Assembly (NCBI GenBank): GCA_028710415.1
Contig: JAQTUE010000004.1
Coordinates: 1 to 64,000 of the forward strand
Direction of reading: 5' to 3'
Length of the DNA stretch: 64,000 bases
Origin: Paludibacter sp.
GTDB lineage: Bacteria; Bacteroidota; Bacteroidia; Bacteroidales; Paludibacteraceae
Below, piece by piece: positions 60,909 through 64,000 of this stretch (position 1 is the stretch's first letter; every line of letters starts with the position of its first letter). The notes under the pieces were generated by a model that saw only the letters and a list, made by a program, of their open reading frames with translations, did no database searches and was not told where the DNA came from. A program made the translations under genes and the position numbers.

Positions 60909-62396
60909 TTAGTTCTTCAGAGTTGGTGCGTTTAATGTCCCTAATGATTTAGCAAGATATAAATTGCATAATTTTGAATCTATATTGGCATCTATGTTTT
61001 CCGACTTAGCCGATAGCCATGCTGTCTGGGCTCCCAATAAGTCTGTTGAAGTGATCACACCTTCTTTAAATCCTTCGGTAGCATAGCGTAAATTCTCTTC
61101 TGCCTGGTCTATGTTATGTTGTGTTGAGACTTTCTTTTTGAGGCTTTCCGATACTTTGTACGAATTCTGCCTGATTTGAAGTTGCATTTTTTCTTTGGTT
61201 TCTTCCAGTTGTAGGGTAGCAATCCTGTGTTGTGATTTTGCAGCATTCAACGTATGGAATTTATCCCCAAAATGGAATAAGGGCACATTCGCTACAATGC
61301 CTATCGTAAACATTCCTCCAAATTCATTTTTAAACCCATCAAACGAATTCGGATTTGAAATCAGGTAGTTTCCGGTCAATCCAATGTTAGGCATAAAACG
61401 TGATAGCATGATTTTCTCATTCGATTTGGCCATGTTTTCAACCTGAGTCAATGCTTTAATTTCCGGACGGTTTATAATAGCCTGATCAACAGGAATCAGT
61501 TTAGTCTCAGTTTCTGTCGCCAGCTCCTGATCTCCCAGGGTATAGGTTTCTTCTAACGGAATGCCGCATAATTGATTTAATGCCATCTTTGAAAGATTCA
61601 GTCCATCTTCCGCTTTAGTCAATGTAATATCCGCTTCATTCAGTTTTACCTTTACTTTCAATCCTTCCGATTTGGTTGCAACACCTTCCTCCATCATAGC
61701 ACTTACATTTGTATCCAGTTGTGCAATCAGGTTGCGATATTCTCGAGCCAGGTTTACTTTATTTTCGAGCGAGACTACCCTCCAGTACGCTTCATCCACT
61801 TCAAGTAACAATTCACTTACTTTGTTTTCCTGCTGGGCTAGAGCTAAGTTCTCACTATAACCAGCCAGGTGATAGAGTTCCCTGATTTTTCCACCCATAA
61901 ATACGGGTTGCATAAAGCCTATTGTTCCGGCAAATACATTTTTAATATCAAATTCCATGGATTCTTTTGGTAACAAGGCATAACCTTTCCACTGAATCTT
62001 ATCCGGACTTGTTTTTGGATTGAATGGTGTGTTATTTGCATCCAGTGGAACAGGCTGGCCATTGATTAAAGTCCATTTGTTTGAGACCTGATCGGCAGTA
62101 AACCCAAATGAACCGTCAGCCATCTTTGAACCAATAGGAAGCATTGCGTCTCCCGATAAAAGGGAAAGATTCTTCTGATTCCAGGTATAGGTGCCATTCG
62201 CTGAAAAGTTTGGTAGAAACTGTGTGAAAGCAGCTTTCTTCAATTCCCTGGCTGCATTTACACTTTCCTGCATCATTAGCAGACTTTTATTGTGGCTGAG
62301 TGCCATTTGCCGGCAATCCTCCAATTGGATTAACTTCTGAGAATAAAGTTGCAAGGTGGCAACTATTGCAACTAAACCGAGTACGATCTTTTTCAT
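60909..62396 (-). CDS. TolC-family outer-membrane protein of the ABC-2 export operon
   Basis: A 495-residue protein with a signal peptide (1-20, ending 'LYSQ'). Two OEP units are visible: 'IQLEDCRQMALSHNKSLLMMQESVNAARELKKAAFTQFLPNFSANGTY' and 'QAIINRPEIKALTQVENMAKSNEKIMLSRFMPNIGLTGNYL', ending 'YATEGFKEGVITSTDLLGAQTAWLSAKSENIDANIDSKLCNLYLAKSLG'. An insertion of about 60 residues after the first strand ('LSLLSGDAMLPIGSKMADGSF...') enlarges the extracellular part. It follows marR after 72 bases containing a candidate operator. Confidence 0.9.
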   Translation of the reverse strand: MKKIVLGLVAIVATLQLYSQKLIQLEDCRQMALSHNKSLLMMQESVNAARELKKAAFTQFLPNFSANGTYTWNQKNLSLLSGDAMLPIGSKMADGSFGFTADQVSNKWTLINGQPVPLDANNTPFNPKTSPDKIQWKGYALLPKESMEFDIKNVFAGTIGFMQPVFMGGKIRELYHLAGYSENLALAQQENKVSELLLEVDEAYWRVVSLENKVNLAREYRNLIAQLDTNVSAMMEEGVATKSEGLKVKVKLNEADITLTKAEDGLNLSKMALNQLCGIPLEETYTLGDQELATETETKLIPVDQAIINRPEIKALTQVENMAKSNEKIMLSRFMPNIGLTGNYLISNPNSFDGFKNEFGGMFTIGIVANVPLFHFGDKFHTLNAAKSQHRIATLQLEETKEKMQLQIRQNSYKVSESLKKKVSTQHNIDQAEENLRYATEGFKEGVITSTDLLGAQTAWLSAKSENIDANIDSKLCNLYLAKSLGTLNAPTLKN

Positions 62397-62436
62397 TTTT
62401 AATTTATACTATACTTATTTCTAATTGTTCAAACAA

Positions 62437-62454
62437 TAGTTGTATATGCAACTA
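62437..62454. promoter_or_regulatory. Candidate MarR operator between marR and tolC
   Basis: TAGTTG-TATATG-CAACTA: 6-base arms around 6 bases, almost fully symmetric. The same TAGTTG..ATA..CAAC word occurs at 62921 beside the promoter. Confidence 0.6.
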
Positions 62455-62468
62455 CATACTTAAATTTT

Positions 62469-62903
62469 TTATTGTAAATTATTCATGATCTTTTTTAATA
62501 CTGTTCTGATAGTATTCAATTCTTCTTCAGTAATATTTTTCAGGGTTCTTGAAGCAATCTGCTGGACAATGTCTGTTGCTTTTAGTTTAAGTTCATTTCC
62601 TGCATCGGTCAAATGAATCAGATTTGTACGCCGGTCATTATGATCCGATACCCGTGTGACCAGATTTCTCATTTCCAGTTTGTCAATAAGTCTTGTCATG
62701 CTGGGTTTATCCTTGGATGTCAAATCGCATAGCTCTTGCTGAGTGACTTTGTCTTTCTTCCACAGACAAGCCATTACTGACCATTGTTCGGTGGTAATCT
62801 CAATGCCCTCAGCTGCAAATGCCCTTAGAAAAGTCCTGTTAATAGCAGTCGATATTTTGCCTGTCAGGATACTGAAAACTTCATCATTGTGTATTTCTTT
62901 CAT
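62469..62903 (-). CDS. MarR-family transcriptional regulator
   Basis: A 144-residue protein started at the ATG at 62903; the frame is open to 62951, but that start would lie upstream of the predicted transcription start. The winged-helix core is visible: 'ITTEQWSVMACLWKKDKVTQQELCDLTSKDKPSMTRLIDKLEMRNLVTRVSDHNDRRTNLIHLTDAG', with the wing 'DHNDRRTN' typical of MarR. It is the first gene of an operon with TolC, HlyD and two ABC-2 permeases and probably represses it until an inducer binds, acting on the two TAGTTG...CAAC sites. Confidence 0.9.
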   Translation of the reverse strand: MKEIHNDEVFSILTGKISTAINRTFLRAFAAEGIEITTEQWSVMACLWKKDKVTQQELCDLTSKDKPSMTRLIDKLEMRNLVTRVSDHNDRRTNLIHLTDAGNELKLKATDIVQQIASRTLKNITEEELNTIRTVLKKIMNNLQ

Positions 62904-62920
62904 TCTAATGAGGATGATAT

Positions 62921-62938
62921 TAGTTGCATAAACAACGG
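62921..62938. promoter_or_regulatory. Candidate MarR operator at the operon start
   Basis: TAGTTGCATAAACAACGG covers the expected transcription start just downstream of the -7 box (on the minus strand), a repressor position. It shares TAGTTG and CAAC with the site at 62437. Confidence 0.55.
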
Positions 62939-62940
62939 TA

Positions 62941-62971
62941 CAAAAGTACAACTAGTTTTTTAAAATAGCAA
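62941..62971 (-). promoter_or_regulatory. Complete Bacteroidota promoter of the marR operon
   Basis: On the minus strand: -33 TTG (62971-62969), a 20-base spacer and -7 TACTTTTG (62948-62941). The element and spacing are the same as in the glycan-locus promoter at 45903. The gap 62904-63218 holds this promoter, the operator and the terminator at 63155. Confidence 0.75.
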
Positions 62972-63154
62972 GCTTTGAATTGAAATTTAATACAATAAAT
63001 TTTATTTCCCTGATATTTAATTCTATAAGTTGTTGATTGAATATTCTTTAAAGTTAATAGTAATCGTTACACTCCATGGGGATTTCAAAAATAAATTTGA
63101 TGTATCTTGAATTAGATATGTTTCAGTTACTAATTTTTCCTTCAAAATCAGTAA

Positions 63155-63190
63155 AAACAAAGCCAGCATTTCTTAATGCCGGCCTTGTTT
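63155..63190. terminator. Terminator after the metallophosphoesterase
   Basis: AAACAAAGCCAGCATT (63155-63170) pairs, with one mismatch, with AATGCCGGCCTTGTTT (63175-63190). T/A runs flank it on both sides, so it can act on the minus-strand gene. Confidence 0.85.
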
Positions 63191-63218
63191 TTTATCAACG
63201 AACTAAATGGAGATAATT

Positions 63219-64000
63219 TTATTCAATAGTTCCAGTTTGCATATTAATTGTGACATTATTGTCTGGAGTATTTATATCTGACCAAAGCGAGCCTAAGACC
63301 CCACTTAATGGACCAAAATTTACAAGTTGCTCATATACACTGGCAGGCATTACTTCATCGCCAGCAAAGTGAGCCATTGCGGCATCTCTGAAATAGGGTG
63401 CAAAACCAGTTGCATTTTCTTCTGAAACACCATATGAATTCATTAAAACATAGGTAAAATACCCATCCAGGTGGCTTGATAAAAATGTTTTAGCATACTT
63501 ATCAAAACCTTTTCCCATTAGATCAGTCGTGGTCTGCCGTTTAAAGCTATATTTATTGCCTGTAATTGTAAGCATTCTGTACGTACAAGGATAATTTAGG
63601 GTTGAGCCCGTTTCTACATCAAAAATAAATTTACCGTTATGTTCTCTTTTAGTGATGTCAGTAGCATGATAGTGGCCTGTTAAAATTATTTTCATACCTG
63701 CATCCATTAGTTCGTTTGCAGAATTATCTGAATCATCAACTACATAACCAGGGTCTACTTGATTCTGTGCCGCATAATGTAAAATCAAACCATGATGCAT
63801 CATTCCAATTACATTTTTTCCTTTGCTTTGAGCTTCAGCTAGCTGATTTTTTATCCAGGTCATGGTTTCAGGTTTAATTATGCCTCCCACTTCGTTTGTT
63901 GTGGTATTTTGGTAATATTTATTTGCATCAATGGTAATGATCCAAAGTCCATTGATAGGTTCATTGACATAACTCAATGAGTTAGGGTCTCTGGAAATAG
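63219..64000 (-). CDS. Calcineurin-like metallophosphoesterase, 5' end outside the window
   Basis: The C-terminal 260 residues are visible; the frame stays open to the window end (reading 'DPNSLSYVNEPINGLWIITID'), so a start at the TTG near 63977 is not believed. 'VIGMMHHGL' and 'IILTGHYHATDI' are the His-rich metal-binding motifs III-V of the calcineurin-like fold. After the domain comes about 100 residues of helical sequence ('KTFLSSHLDGYFTYVLMNSYG'). It probably hydrolyses phosphomonoesters or diesters, and such proteins are often secreted. Followed by a terminator. Confidence 0.85.
   Translation of the reverse strand, partial: ISRDPNSLSYVNEPINGLWIITIDANKYYQNTTTNEVGGIIKPETMTWIKNQLAEAQSKGKNVIGMMHHGLILHYAAQNQVDPGYVVDDSDNSANELMDAGMKIILTGHYHATDITKREHNGKFIFDVETGSTLNYPCTYRMLTITGNKYSFKRQTTTDLMGKGFDKYAKTFLSSHLDGYFTYVLMNSYGVSEENATGFAPYFRDAAMAHFAGDEVMPASVYEQLVNFGPLSGVLGSLWSDINTPDNNVTINMQTGTIE

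Overview
The window looks like a chromosomal piece of a Bacteroidota bacterium, probably Bacteroidales or a relative. Support: Bacteroidota-type promoters (-7 box TAnnTTTG, twice with a -33 TTG about 20 bases upstream), weak ribosome sites, many lipoproteins, and families typical of the phylum (DUF4251, SIMPL, FISUMP, ORF6N, NdpA-type nucleoid-associated proteins, baeRF3). No tRNA, rRNA, integrase, complete IS or CRISPR array was seen.

Layout. 1-4.96 kb: small enzymes and envelope proteins (SRPBCC protein, alpha/beta hydrolase, SIMPL protein, GNAT, DUF4251). 5.0-11.1 kb: minus-strand RND efflux operon (TolC, adaptor, pump). 11.6-13.7 kb: two paralogous His-rich mini-lipoproteins bracketing two paralogous 33-residue membrane peptides, with 8-bp tandem repeats and hairpin terminators. 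13.7-30.3 kb: an accessory island. It holds the C-terminal relic of a restriction-methylase-like gene; a tightly overlapping operon (two nucleoid-associated-like proteins, a membrane protein, a small protein with an SSB-like acidic tip, a PD-ExK nuclease-like protein and a small membrane protein); an AAA15 ATPase overlapping a second nuclease-like gene; an array of single genes (AlbA-type relic, LemA-like protein, Fic protein) separated by an about 88-bp repeat; a FISUMP lipoprotein; a solitary restriction-endonuclease-like protein; and a decayed ORF6N gene carrying a 31-bp perfect palindrome. 30.3-45.4 kb: mixed metabolism and envelope genes, a second RND pump (plus strand), a UspA/baeRF3/YihY stress cluster and a broken cheB-like gene. 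45.9-56.5 kb: a surface-glycan locus behind one clear promoter. 57.3-62.9 kb: minus-strand MarR-controlled ABC-2/HlyD/TolC export operon. 63.2 kb to the end: a partial metallophosphoesterase.

How the genes work together. The glycan locus combines a sugar aminotransferase, an ACP, a KAS III, an SDR and a hexapeptide acyltransferase. That set would build a short hydroxyacyl chain and attach it to a 4-amino-4,6-dideoxy sugar; a glycosyltransferase, two large membrane proteins and a Wzm-like permease would assemble and export the product. Both ABC export systems in the window lack an ATPase gene.

The most novel-looking items are the 14.45-19.67 kb operon (candidate defence system), the AAA15/nuclease pair, a shared promoter architecture (two 11-bp direct repeats at exactly 21 bp, then 25 bp to TTTG) before three unlinked genes, the 11-bp-period arrays at three loci, the twin 33-residue peptides, and a palindromic element inserted in frame into the aminotransferase gene. 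All functional statements are read from sequence and family memory; no search was run.
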